NCBI GenBank assembly: GCA_009780545.1
Contig: WQZW01000135.1
Span: 1 to 5,290 of the forward strand
DNA length: 5,290 bases
Direction: 5' to 3'
DNA from: Treponema sp.
GTDB taxonomy: Bacteria; Spirochaetota; Spirochaetia; Treponematales; Breznakiellaceae
Positions 1 through 5,277 of this stretch are shown here, one piece after another. A model generated the notes under the pieces. The model made no database searches. It was given only the letters and a program-made list of their open reading frames with translations, and was not told the DNA's origin. Numbering within the stretch: position 1 is the first letter of the stretch; every line of letters starts with the position of its first letter. The translations under genes and the position numbers were made by a program.

Positions 1-1274
1 CGGAAGGCTTTCATGGCCTCCTCGCTCTCGACCACGACGTGGCCCGATATCTTGTTTTCGGCCATTTCCAGCCGTATCTTTACATTGCCCAGAGTTTCCG
101 GTTTGAGCGCGAGCCGGATGGTGCCCTCGTTGCCGTCCCGCAGCAACACCCTGGCCTCGCGCACGATGTCGGCGTTGAGGTGCTGGTGCAGTTCCCGGGC
201 CAAAAGCCCCTCGAAGCTTTGCCCGCTCCGAACCTCCCAGCCGGCGGCGGCCCGCGAACCGGGATTCTCTCCGACAAGCCGCACCTGGATGCCCGCTTCC
301 CTGCCGGAAAGCTCGGCCTCGGCCCTGGAACTCTCGACGCCGGGAACCTTGAAGGCCGTTTCCGTCCCCGTCCGGGTTTCCGTCCCTTCGGCACGTCCGA
401 CGTTGGCCGTCCGGGAACCCCGTCTCGCAAGCCTTGCCCTCGGGTCTTCCGCCCGACCGTCTTCCCCGGAAACCCGTTTCGCATCCACGGACGGGACCGC
501 ACCGGCGATGCCGGCCGTTTCGACCGACGCCTTCCGGCCCGCCGCAGGATTCCCTATCACGGCAAAATTATCTCTGACATCGGGATTATCCGCCGCGGCC
601 TGTCCGGCGATGGCTTCGGGCCGGACCGCATCCGACCTCATCGCGTCCGTCCGGTCGGCCGAATCCGAATTCCCGGCCTGTTCCTCCCCGACCCGAAAGC
701 CGGAAGAAGAAGGCAAATCCCCGGTCGAACCCGCCCGATCCTGAACCGCGCCCCGGACGTTCGCCGCCGTATCCGCGGGTTCGGGCCGGTCGGCCGTTTC
801 CTCGGGCGGAACGTCCCCGCCTGAAATTTGCCCCAAAGCGACCGCCGCGAAGGCCGGAAGCCCGACCTCGGCCGCGACGTCTTCCCCGGCGATTTCGGTA
901 TCGGCATCGAAGTCCAGGCCGGAGTTTCCCATCAGATTCGCCAGCACCTCGCCCGAAGGTATCCGCACGAGGTCCGAGTCGCCGGTCGCCGAATCGGACG
1001 GCCCGGCATCCTCCGCCGCCAAAGCGGTTGCCGCCGATTCCGATTCGGCGGCCGCCGATTCACGGGCGGCGGTCCTGCCCAGAAGCCCGGCAAGTATCTT
1101 TGCGAAACTGCCGGCCGCCGTGGAAGTGCCGGCCGCTTCCTTTTCCGGCTCGGCCTCGTCCGTAGTTTTCCTGCCCTCCACTACCTGCGGGGCCTGAGGC
1201 TCCCGATGATCGGGCGACAGCAACTGAACAAGCACGGTTTCTCCTTCCGGGACGCTTCCGGTCCCGATTTCCAT
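1..1274 (-). CDS. fliK: Flagellar hook-length control protein FliK (C-terminus cut by window edge)
   Basis: FliK is a secreted molecular ruler that measures the growing hook and switches the flagellar export gate from hook to filament substrates. Reading leftwards from the ATG at 1274-1272, the frame stays open for 424 codons and runs off the window at position 1. Residues 1 to about 350 are low-complexity, rich in Ala, Glu, Gly, Asp, Arg and Ser, with no cysteine that I could find, as expected for the extended ruler part. From about residue 354 the sequence becomes a conserved Flg_hook-type domain: FEGLLARELHQHLNADIV, then LALKPETLGNVKIRLEM (388-404), then GHVVVESEEAMKAF at the edge. The PE-x-LG-x-V-x-(I/V)-R-L block is the FliK signature, and its wording resembles treponemal FliK. 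The ribosome site is weak (only AAGG directly abutting the ATG), so the start is less certain; an in-frame TTG lies at 1286. The gene follows flbB by 65 bp, as in other spirochaetes, where flgD and flgE come next. Confidence 0.9.
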   Translation of the reverse strand, partial: MEIGTGSVPEGETVLVQLLSPDHREPQAPQVVEGRKTTDEAEPEKEAAGTSTAAGSFAKILAGLLGRTAARESAAAESESAATALAAEDAGPSDSATGDSDLVRIPSGEVLANLMGNSGLDFDADTEIAGEDVAAEVGLPAFAAVALGQISGGDVPPEETADRPEPADTAANVRGAVQDRAGSTGDLPSSSGFRVGEEQAGNSDSADRTDAMRSDAVRPEAIAGQAAADNPDVRDNFAVIGNPAAGRKASVETAGIAGAVPSVDAKRVSGEDGRAEDPRARLARRGSRTANVGRAEGTETRTGTETAFKVPGVESSRAEAELSGREAGIQVRLVGENPGSRAAAGWEVRSGQSFEGLLARELHQHLNADIVREARVLLRDGNEGTIRLALKPETLGNVKIRLEMAENKISGHVVVESEEAMKAF

Positions 1275-1301
1275 CCTTAAAAACAACCTGACGTTCGGCC
1301 G

Positions 1302-1317
1302 GATTCCCCGATTCCCC
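1302..1317. repeat. Two tandem copies of an 8-bp unit in the flbB-fliK gap
   Basis: GATTCCCC occurs twice head to tail on the plus strand (1302-1309 and 1310-1317), 28 bp upstream of the fliK ATG. The repeat is seen directly. A two-copy 8-bp unit may be chance, or it may be a small site in the fliK leader. Confidence 0.4.
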
Positions 1318-1323
1318 GTAAGG

Positions 1324-1335
1324 GAAACCGGTTTC
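1324..1335. other. 12-bp perfect palindrome just after flbB
   Basis: GAAACCGGTTTC is fully self-complementary and begins 5 bp past the flbB stop codon. As RNA it could form only a short 4-bp stem with a 4-base loop, and no run of T follows it on the minus strand, so it is not a convincing terminator. It could be a protein-binding dyad or chance. Confidence 0.35.
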
Positions 1336-1339
1336 GGCC

Positions 1340-1939
1340 CTATAGCGGACTGGCGGCCATCCTCCGCTGGATATCGGCGGCCCGGGCCGGGTCCATCAGC
1401 GAAAGCCAGACCGAAACCAGGGACAGGGCCCCCTCCTCCCTGGCTATCCGCTCGGTCATCCTGAACACGTCGATGACGAGCTGGTCCGGCAACCCGGCGA
1501 TTATCCCAACCGCATTGGCCGGCGGCATCCCGCTAAGGTAACGCGCGTTCTGCTCGACGTTCTTGTCCCTATTTTCGGCATCGGCCGCCAACGCCCTAAG
1601 CGAATTCTCCCGGTCGTCCAGCATCCTCTGCCTGGCCTCGATCTCCTGGACCATCTGTTCGACCTGGATCATCCGCAGGTCGATGTCCTGCTCCCTGGTG
1701 TCCAGCTCCGCCCGGCGCAGGTCCAGCGCGGAAAGCAGCGTCCTGTAGCGTTCCGCGTCGAGGCTGAGCGGCTCGTCCCCCGCAAGCAGGGACTGCGCCC
1801 TGGGCTGCAGGCCCGCCAGCCGGTATACCGGCGCAAGCAACGTCTTCGCGTCGATCACGTTGAGATAGTCGAACCAGAAAATACCCCCGACCACCAGCAC
1901 GAGAATCAGCAGCAGCAGGGCGAGAATTTTACCTATCAT
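1340..1939 (-). CDS. flbB: Periplasmic flagellar collar protein FlbB (MotE-like)
   Basis: This 199-residue protein matches spirochaete FlbB, which in Borrelia forms the base of the periplasmic collar around the flagellar motor and supports stator assembly. It has one N-terminal membrane segment (residues about 5-24, LALLLLILVLVVGGIFWF), then a short linker, then a long charged helical stretch likely to be a coiled coil (about 60-128, RRAELDTREQDIDLRM and following). A C-terminal MotE/MgtE-N-like helical domain follows (about 133-195), containing YLSGMPPANAVGIIAGLP and VSVWLSLMDPARAADIQRRM. The expected topology is an inner-membrane anchor with the bulk in the periplasm. The start at 1939 is supported by GGGAG at 1949-1953, nine bases upstream. 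The neighbour fliK confirms the flagellar context. In Borrelia flbB follows fliJ (flbA); here gatA lies upstream instead, so this gene probably begins its own transcription unit or is reached by readthrough from gatCA. Confidence 0.92.
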   Translation of the reverse strand: MIGKILALLLLILVLVVGGIFWFDYLNVIDAKTLLAPVYRLAGLQPRAQSLLAGDEPLSLDAERYRTLLSALDLRRAELDTREQDIDLRMIQVEQMVQEIEARQRMLDDRENSLRALAADAENRDKNVEQNARYLSGMPPANAVGIIAGLPDQLVIDVFRMTERIAREEGALSLVSVWLSLMDPARAADIQRRMAASPL

Positions 1940-1948
1940 TATGATTTT

Positions 1949-1953
1949 CTCCC
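1949..1953 (-). promoter_or_regulatory. Ribosome binding site of flbB
   Basis: GGGAG on the minus strand lies nine bases before the ATG at 1939. It supports that start over any downstream one. Confidence 0.65.
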
Positions 1954-1959
1954 GGCGTC

Positions 1960-1968
1960 ATAATAGTA
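1960..1968 (-). promoter_or_regulatory. Weak candidate -10 region upstream of flbB
   Basis: The minus strand reads TACTATTAT here, giving two overlapping -10-like hexamers (TACTAT at 1968-1963 and TATTAT at 1965-1960). No good -35 box is seen at normal spacing. The predicted transcript start would fall at about 1953-1957, on or next to the Shine-Dalgarno sequence, leaving a very short leader. A string GCCGAAAC just upstream (1980-1973) resembles a sigma-28 -10 box, but I find no matching -35 box. This is a tentative call. Confidence 0.25.
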
Positions 1969-2111
1969 CAGTTTCGGCAGAAAAACCGGGGAACATGAGG
2001 ACGGCCGGCCGAAATCGGATCGTCGATTAACGAAGAGAAGAATTTTGGATGACTACGGCGGAAATCGGAAATGGCCTACAGCAGGCAAATCCCGGGGTGG
2101 GCTTCCCGCCG

Positions 2112-2138
2112 GGCGGAAACACCGCGCGTGTTTCCGCC
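2112..2138. repeat. Perfect 11-bp inverted repeat (hairpin) downstream of gatA
   Basis: GGCGGAAACAC at 2112-2122 is exactly complementary to GTGTTTCCGCC at 2128-2138, around a 5-base loop CGCGC. It lies 20 bp beyond the gatA stop codon, the usual place for a transcription terminator or an RNA-end stabilising hairpin. On the minus strand the stem is followed by CGGCGGGAAGCC, with no run of U, so it is not a canonical Rho-independent terminator. It could be a U-less terminator, a 3'-end protecting hairpin, or part of a dispersed repeat. Confidence 0.7.
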
Positions 2139-2158
2139 TCGGCGAACGGCTTTTCCTC

Positions 2159-3568
2159 TCAAAACTCCGCTCCCGGCCCCCGATTCCCCGTCCTCTCCTG
2201 GTAAACCCTCGCCGCCGCGACAAGCATCGGCTCGCCGAAAGCGTCCCCGACGAGCTGGAATCCCAGGGGCAGGCCCTGCCGGTTCGTTCCGGCGGGGACC
2301 GCGGCGGCGGGAAGGCCGGCGAGGTTGGCCGACACCAGGAACATGTCCCCGGAATAGGCCTTCATCGGATCGGCCATGCTTTCGCCGATGCGGTAGGCCG
2401 GGCCGGGGGAAACCGGGGAGAGCAGCAGGTCGAAGCGGCGGAACAGGTCCCGGTAGGCTTCCCTGAGGGCCGAACGCACCTGCATGGCTTTTCGGTGATA
2501 ATTCTCCTTGAAGCCCTGCGAAAGTACCAGGCTTCCGAACATAAGCCTTCGTTTGACCTCGATTCCGAATGCGGCACGGGCCTCCGGATTTCCCGGTTCG
2601 TAACGGGCGAGGCTCCCGAAGGCCTCGGAGCAGACGACGGCGCAGTAGGTGGGAACCATGTACTCCAGCAGGGGCATGTCGAACTCCGTCACCAGGGCGC
2701 CGGCGGCCCGGAATTCCCCGGCGGCGGCAAGGACCGCAAGCCGCACCTCCCCGTCGCAGAGTTCGGGGGCGAGACAGTTGGCCAACAGCCCGATCCGCAG
2801 CCCGGAAAGGTCTCCCCGGTAATCGAAGCCGAACCGGAACGGTTCGGCCATCGTGCAGGTCGGGTCCCGGGGATCGGGGCCGGAGATGACGGCAAGCAGG
2901 GCGGCGCAGTCGTCGACGTTCCCCGCCATGGGACCTATGTTGTCCAGGGAAGGGGCCAGGGGGACAAGGCCGTAATGGGAAACGGCGCCGAAGGAGGGCT
3001 TGATCCCGGAGATGCCGCAGAAGGCGCAGGGCTGCCGGATGCTGCCCCCGGTATCCGAGCCCAGGGCCAGGGGAACCATCCCCGAGGCGACCGCCGCCGC
3101 GCTGCCCCCGGAGGAACCGCCCGGCACGCGGGAAAGATCCCGGGGATTGCGTATCTGCCCGAAAGCCCCCGATCCCCCGGATCCCCCCATGGCGAACTCG
3201 TCCATGTTCAGTTTGCCGAGTATCACCATGCCGGCCCGCTCGATCCTGTCGACCACTTCGGCGCTATGCTCCGGAACGAATCCCCCCATCAGCCTGGACG
3301 CGCAGGAGGTCGGCATTCCCCTCACGTGGATATTGTCCTTGACCGCGACGGGAACGCCGGCAAGGGGCGATTCCGCCTCGCCCCGGTCGATCAGGGTCTG
3401 CACCTCTTCCGCCCGTTTCAGGGCCGCTTCCCCCGCCACCGAGGTGAAGGCGTTTATCCGGGGATTGCCCTCCTCGATGGCGGCAAGCCGGGCGCGCACC
3501 GTTTCGACCACGCCGATCTCCCCGGCCCGTATCGCCCGGCCCAGCTCAAGCGCCCCCATGCGGAACAT
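2159..3568 (-). CDS. gatA: Asp-tRNA(Asn)/Glu-tRNA(Gln) amidotransferase subunit A
   Basis: GatA is the glutaminase subunit of the cytoplasmic GatCAB complex. It frees ammonia from glutamine, and the ammonia is channelled to GatB to convert mischarged Glu-tRNA(Gln) and/or Asp-tRNA(Asn). The 469-residue product is a full amidase-signature protein, close to the usual 480 or so. The Ser-cisSer-Lys triad is visible as K77 in VAVKDNI, S152 in PGGSSGGSAAAVA and S176 in GSDTGGSIRQP. Also present are the FCGISGIKP block, SLDNIGP (207-213), an AYSGDMF...NLAGLP segment and GLPLGFQLVGD near the C-terminus. Small departures from the common pattern occur just after the nucleophile, where the usual YGRVSRYGL reads FGAVSHYGL. 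The ATG at 3568 is chosen because GGAGGGG at 3573-3579 sits four bases before it; the frame extends further to 3607 but without homology. The start overlaps gatC by 23 bp, implying translational coupling. gatB is not adjacent downstream and must lie elsewhere. Confidence 0.97.
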   Translation of the reverse strand: MFRMGALELGRAIRAGEIGVVETVRARLAAIEEGNPRINAFTSVAGEAALKRAEEVQTLIDRGEAESPLAGVPVAVKDNIHVRGMPTSCASRLMGGFVPEHSAEVVDRIERAGMVILGKLNMDEFAMGGSGGSGAFGQIRNPRDLSRVPGGSSGGSAAAVASGMVPLALGSDTGGSIRQPCAFCGISGIKPSFGAVSHYGLVPLAPSLDNIGPMAGNVDDCAALLAVISGPDPRDPTCTMAEPFRFGFDYRGDLSGLRIGLLANCLAPELCDGEVRLAVLAAAGEFRAAGALVTEFDMPLLEYMVPTYCAVVCSEAFGSLARYEPGNPEARAAFGIEVKRRLMFGSLVLSQGFKENYHRKAMQVRSALREAYRDLFRRFDLLLSPVSPGPAYRIGESMADPMKAYSGDMFLVSANLAGLPAAAVPAGTNRQGLPLGFQLVGDAFGEPMLVAAARVYQERTGNRGPGAEF

Positions 3569-3728
3569 CGATCCCCTCCGCCGTCCCGTCCCCGCCGAAC
3601 CCGGCAAGCCGCTCCATCACCCCCACCATCTCCGCCAGGTCCGAAACCATGCGCGTCCTTTCCTCGGGCGAAAGCGCAAGGCAGGAATCCGCCCCCAACC
3701 GATCGATCAATTCCTCGTCGATATCCAT
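3546..3728 (-). CDS. gatC: Amidotransferase subunit C, unusually short
   Basis: GatC is the small subunit that stabilises GatA and wraps around the GatA-GatB interface. This product has only 60 residues, against about 90-100 in most bacteria. The visible part aligns with the normal N-terminal helical half: MDIDEELIDRL, ALSPEERTRMVSDLAEMVG (19-37), then a second helix end and a linker GTAEGIDVPH matching the usual 'EGVEPT.H' region. The following 'LREDxxxxS' belt and C-terminal strand are absent. The stop at 3546-3548 lies inside gatA, and the last codons also encode the gatA ribosome site. An in-frame stop at 3735-3737, just above the ATG, rules out a longer N-terminus. No Shine-Dalgarno sequence precedes the ATG, and a promoter -10 box lies immediately upstream, suggesting leaderless translation. 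The position next to gatA makes the identity secure despite the length. Whether the short form is typical of this lineage cannot be judged here. Confidence 0.85.
   Translation of the reverse strand: MDIDEELIDRLGADSCLALSPEERTRMVSDLAEMVGVMERLAGFGGDGTAEGIDVPHGGA
3573..3579 (-). promoter_or_regulatory. Ribosome binding site of gatA, inside gatC
   Basis: GGAGGGG on the minus strand ends four bases before the ATG at 3568. It lies within the final codons of gatC and decides the gatA start in favour of 3568 over the more distant ATG at 3607 and the nearer one at 3559. Confidence 0.8.
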
Positions 3729-3733
3729 AGCCC

Positions 3734-3742
3734 ATTATACCA
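3734..3742 (-). promoter_or_regulatory. Extended -10 promoter of gatCA
   Basis: The minus strand reads TGGTATAAT, a perfect TATAAT (3739-3734) preceded by the extended -10 TGn motif. No good -35 box lies at 16-18 bp spacing, which is acceptable for extended -10 promoters. The surrounding bases are markedly AT-rich for this genome. Normal spacing puts the transcript start at about 3728, the A of the gatC ATG. Confidence 0.7.
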
Positions 3743-3780
3743 TAAAATACTACCGACAGGATGGGACATAAGGAAAAGTA

Positions 3781-3802
3781 AATCCGTTCGTAAACCCGGA
3801 TT
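3781..3802 (-). terminator. Weak terminator-like hairpin upstream of the gatCA promoter
   Basis: AATCCG and CGGATT form a 6-bp stem around a 10-base loop. On the minus strand the stem is followed by TACTTTTCCTT, a partly T-rich tail. The stem is short and the loop large, so termination of transcripts from the TPR gene here is only possible. Confidence 0.3.
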
Positions 3803-3899
3803 ACGCCGTCCGCGGCACCGAAGGGCCGACAATCTCGATCGGCGCGGCCTGCATCAACCGGTGCGTGACGGCAGAGTTCCGCTTCGCGAAACGCCCAAA

Positions 3900-3924
3900 T
3901 CCGACCTGCCCGAGAGGGATCGGA
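3900..3924 (-). terminator. Imperfect hairpin directly after the TPR gene
   Basis: On the minus strand TCCGA (3924-3920) and TCGGA (3904-3900) pair around an inner CCC-TCTC-GGG, and a short TTT follows. The hairpin starts two bases after the stop codon of the TPR gene. The stem is interrupted and the T-run is only three bases, so this is a weak candidate. Confidence 0.25.
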
Positions 3925-3925
3925 C

Positions 3926-5215
3926 CTACCGGCCCCGTTCCCGCCTGGCCTCCTCAATAAAGTTCCGCGCATACTCGTAGTTGGGATTGAGCCGCAGGGC
4001 CGTTTCCCAGTCGGCAATGGCAAGATCGACATTTCCCCTCTGGCGGTGAGCGTTGCCCCGGTTGTAGTGCGCCGAGGCGTTGCCGGGCTCGAGCCCGATC
4101 GCATGGCCGTAGTCGGCGATGGCGCGGTCGAGGTTCCCGCTTTCCTGGTAGGCGAGGCCGCGGTTGTAATAGGCGTCGGCAAAATTACCGTCATGCCGTA
4201 TCGCCTGGCTGAAGTCGGCTACGGCAAGGGAAAGATCCCCCATGTTCTGGCGTATCAGGCCGCGGTTGTTGTACGCCTCCGCATAGCCCGGCCGGAGCCG
4301 TATCGCCCGGTTGTAGTCGGCGACCGCAAGGTTAAGGTTATCCGTTTTTTCATAGGCGGAGGCCCTGAGCATGTACGTCTCGGCCTCCTTGGGCTGAATC
4401 AGGATCGCCTGGCTGTAGTCGACGATGGCAAGGTCCACGTTGCCACGGTCGTAATACGCCAGTCCCCGATTGACGTAGGAGGAACCTTCGCTCGGATCCA
4501 GCCGTATCGCCCGGGTAAGGTCGGAAATGGCGGCATCCACGTTTCCCTTCAGCCGGTAGACTTCGCCCCGGCCGGCATAGGCCTCGACGACGTTCGGTCC
4601 CTTGGGGGCGATCAGTATCACGAGGGTGAAATCGGCTCCGGCCATGGCAAGGTTTCCGATGCTCAGGTATGCGTTGCCCCGGCCCAGGTAGGCGGAGACG
4701 TACTCCGGGTCCATCCGTATGGCCCGGTCGTAGTCCTCGATGGCCAGTTCGATATTCCCCTCGGTCTCGTTCGCGACGGCCCGGTGGTAGTACGCCGGGG
4801 CGTTCCCCCATCCGAGCATGATCGCCCGGCTGAAGTCGGCGATGGCAAGACCGAGGTTTCCCCTGCCGTAATGGGCGAGCCCCCTTCCGTAATGCGCCTC
4901 GCCAAGTTCCGGACTCAGGGCCAGGGCTTTGTTGAAATCGGCGACGGCGAGGTCGTATTTCCTCATCTCGTAATGGACGAAGCCGCGGCGGAGATACGCA
5001 TGGACGTAGTTCGGATCCATCCTGATAGCCTGGGTGAAGTGGGCGACGGCAAGGTAGGAATTCCCTTCCTTTTTGTGCATGACGCCATGGTCGTAATAGT
5101 CATTGGGATCGTTGGAAAACAGCAGCTCCGTCTGCCTGCTCCGGGCCGAACCGGCGCAGGAAAGAAGCGAGACAAGAAAAACAAAGGCCACGGCGGCGAA
5201 AATCCTGTTCGTCAT
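3926..5215 (-). CDS. TPR-repeat lipoprotein, eleven tandem TPRs
   Basis: This 429-residue protein starts with a lipoprotein signal peptide: MTNR, then a hydrophobic core (residues 5-18), then LLSC with C20 as the lipidated residue. The -2 Leu departs from the strict lipobox, but spirochaete lipoboxes are loose. After a short linker, eleven consecutive 34-residue TPR units run from about 36 to 412. The common form is AYYNRGLAY..RGN.DLAIADY..AIRLDP; unit 5 is less regular (ILIAPKGP) and two residues longer. A final partial helix (YEYARNFIEEARRERGR) caps the solenoid. No enzymatic domain is present. TPR solenoids bind other proteins, so a membrane-tethered periplasmic scaffold is likely; the partner is unknown. 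The ATG at 5215 is chosen because AGGGAG lies four bases upstream and the signal peptide begins there; the frame is open further up to 5287 without a signal. Several Borrelia flagellar collar proteins are TPR proteins, but a flagellar role here would be inference only. Confidence 0.94.
   Translation of the reverse strand: MTNRIFAAVAFVFLVSLLSCAGSARSRQTELLFSNDPNDYYDHGVMHKKEGNSYLAVAHFTQAIRMDPNYVHAYLRRGFVHYEMRKYDLAVADFNKALALSPELGEAHYGRGLAHYGRGNLGLAIADFSRAIMLGWGNAPAYYHRAVANETEGNIELAIEDYDRAIRMDPEYVSAYLGRGNAYLSIGNLAMAGADFTLVILIAPKGPNVVEAYAGRGEVYRLKGNVDAAISDLTRAIRLDPSEGSSYVNRGLAYYDRGNVDLAIVDYSQAILIQPKEAETYMLRASAYEKTDNLNLAVADYNRAIRLRPGYAEAYNNRGLIRQNMGDLSLAVADFSQAIRHDGNFADAYYNRGLAYQESGNLDRAIADYGHAIGLEPGNASAHYNRGNAHRQRGNVDLAIADWETALRLNPNYEYARNFIEEARRERGR
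3980..5110 (-). repeat. 102-bp periodic DNA repeat encoding the TPR array
   Basis: The coding DNA repeats with a 102-bp period (34 codons), with one step lengthened by 6 bp between units 5 and 6. The best conserved stretch on the plus strand is of the type GCCTGGCTGAAGTCGGC followed by GATGGCAAGG; it recurs, for example, near 4204, 4302, 4407, 4825 and 5028. The units have diverged in third positions but remain close in length. Confidence 0.85.
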
Positions 5216-5219
5216 GGTA

Positions 5220-5225
5220 CTCCCT
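5220..5225 (-). promoter_or_regulatory. Ribosome binding site of the TPR lipoprotein gene
   Basis: AGGGAG on the minus strand ends four bases before the ATG at 5215. It fixes the start at the signal peptide rather than at the upstream ATG at 5287. Confidence 0.75.
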
Positions 5226-5248
5226 GCGCGCAGCGCCGGATGGAAACT

Positions 5249-5277
5249 TCTATACTTACAACTGTACGGTCCATGAA
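5249..5277 (-). promoter_or_regulatory. Candidate promoter of the TPR lipoprotein gene
   Basis: TATAGA (5254-5249) is a good -10 match and lies 17 bp from TTCATG (5277-5272), a weak -35 box. The area is AT-rich compared with the coding regions. The predicted transcript would start near 5242 with a leader of about 27 bases containing the ribosome site. The call is moderate because the -35 box matches poorly. Confidence 0.4.

Noticed and set aside
13..824. Overlapping plus-strand open frames of 243 and 261 codons opposite fliK
   Set aside because: Both are Ser/Pro/Arg-rich shadows of the FliK frame, which carries the conserved Flg_hook block. Two long overlapping frames on the same strand are typical of high-GC antisense noise.
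3569..3607. Longer GatA N-terminus from the ATG at 3607
   Set aside because: The extra residues (MPGSAGTGRRRGS) are unlike GatA and overlap gatC further; the ATG at 3568 has a strong ribosome site.
2045..3730. 561-codon open frame on the plus strand opposite gatA and gatC
   Set aside because: It lies antisense to a full-length GatA with intact catalytic motifs. Its translation is Gly/Arg/Pro-rich with no recognisable domain, as expected for a mirror frame in GC-rich DNA.
3883..3890. TTCGCGAA palindrome after the TPR gene
   Set aside because: An 8-bp palindrome in GC-rich DNA is expected by chance, and no supporting structure or T-run accompanies it.
3729..3925. Possible tRNA or small RNA gene in the spacer before gatC
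   Set aside because: No T-loop GTTCRA motif, cloverleaf pairing or strong terminator was found. Only weak hairpins and the gatC promoter are supported.
3454..4194. 246-codon minus-strand frame spanning the TPR 3' end, the spacer and gatC
   Set aside because: It runs through two well-supported genes in a different frame and has no domain or ribosome site of its own.
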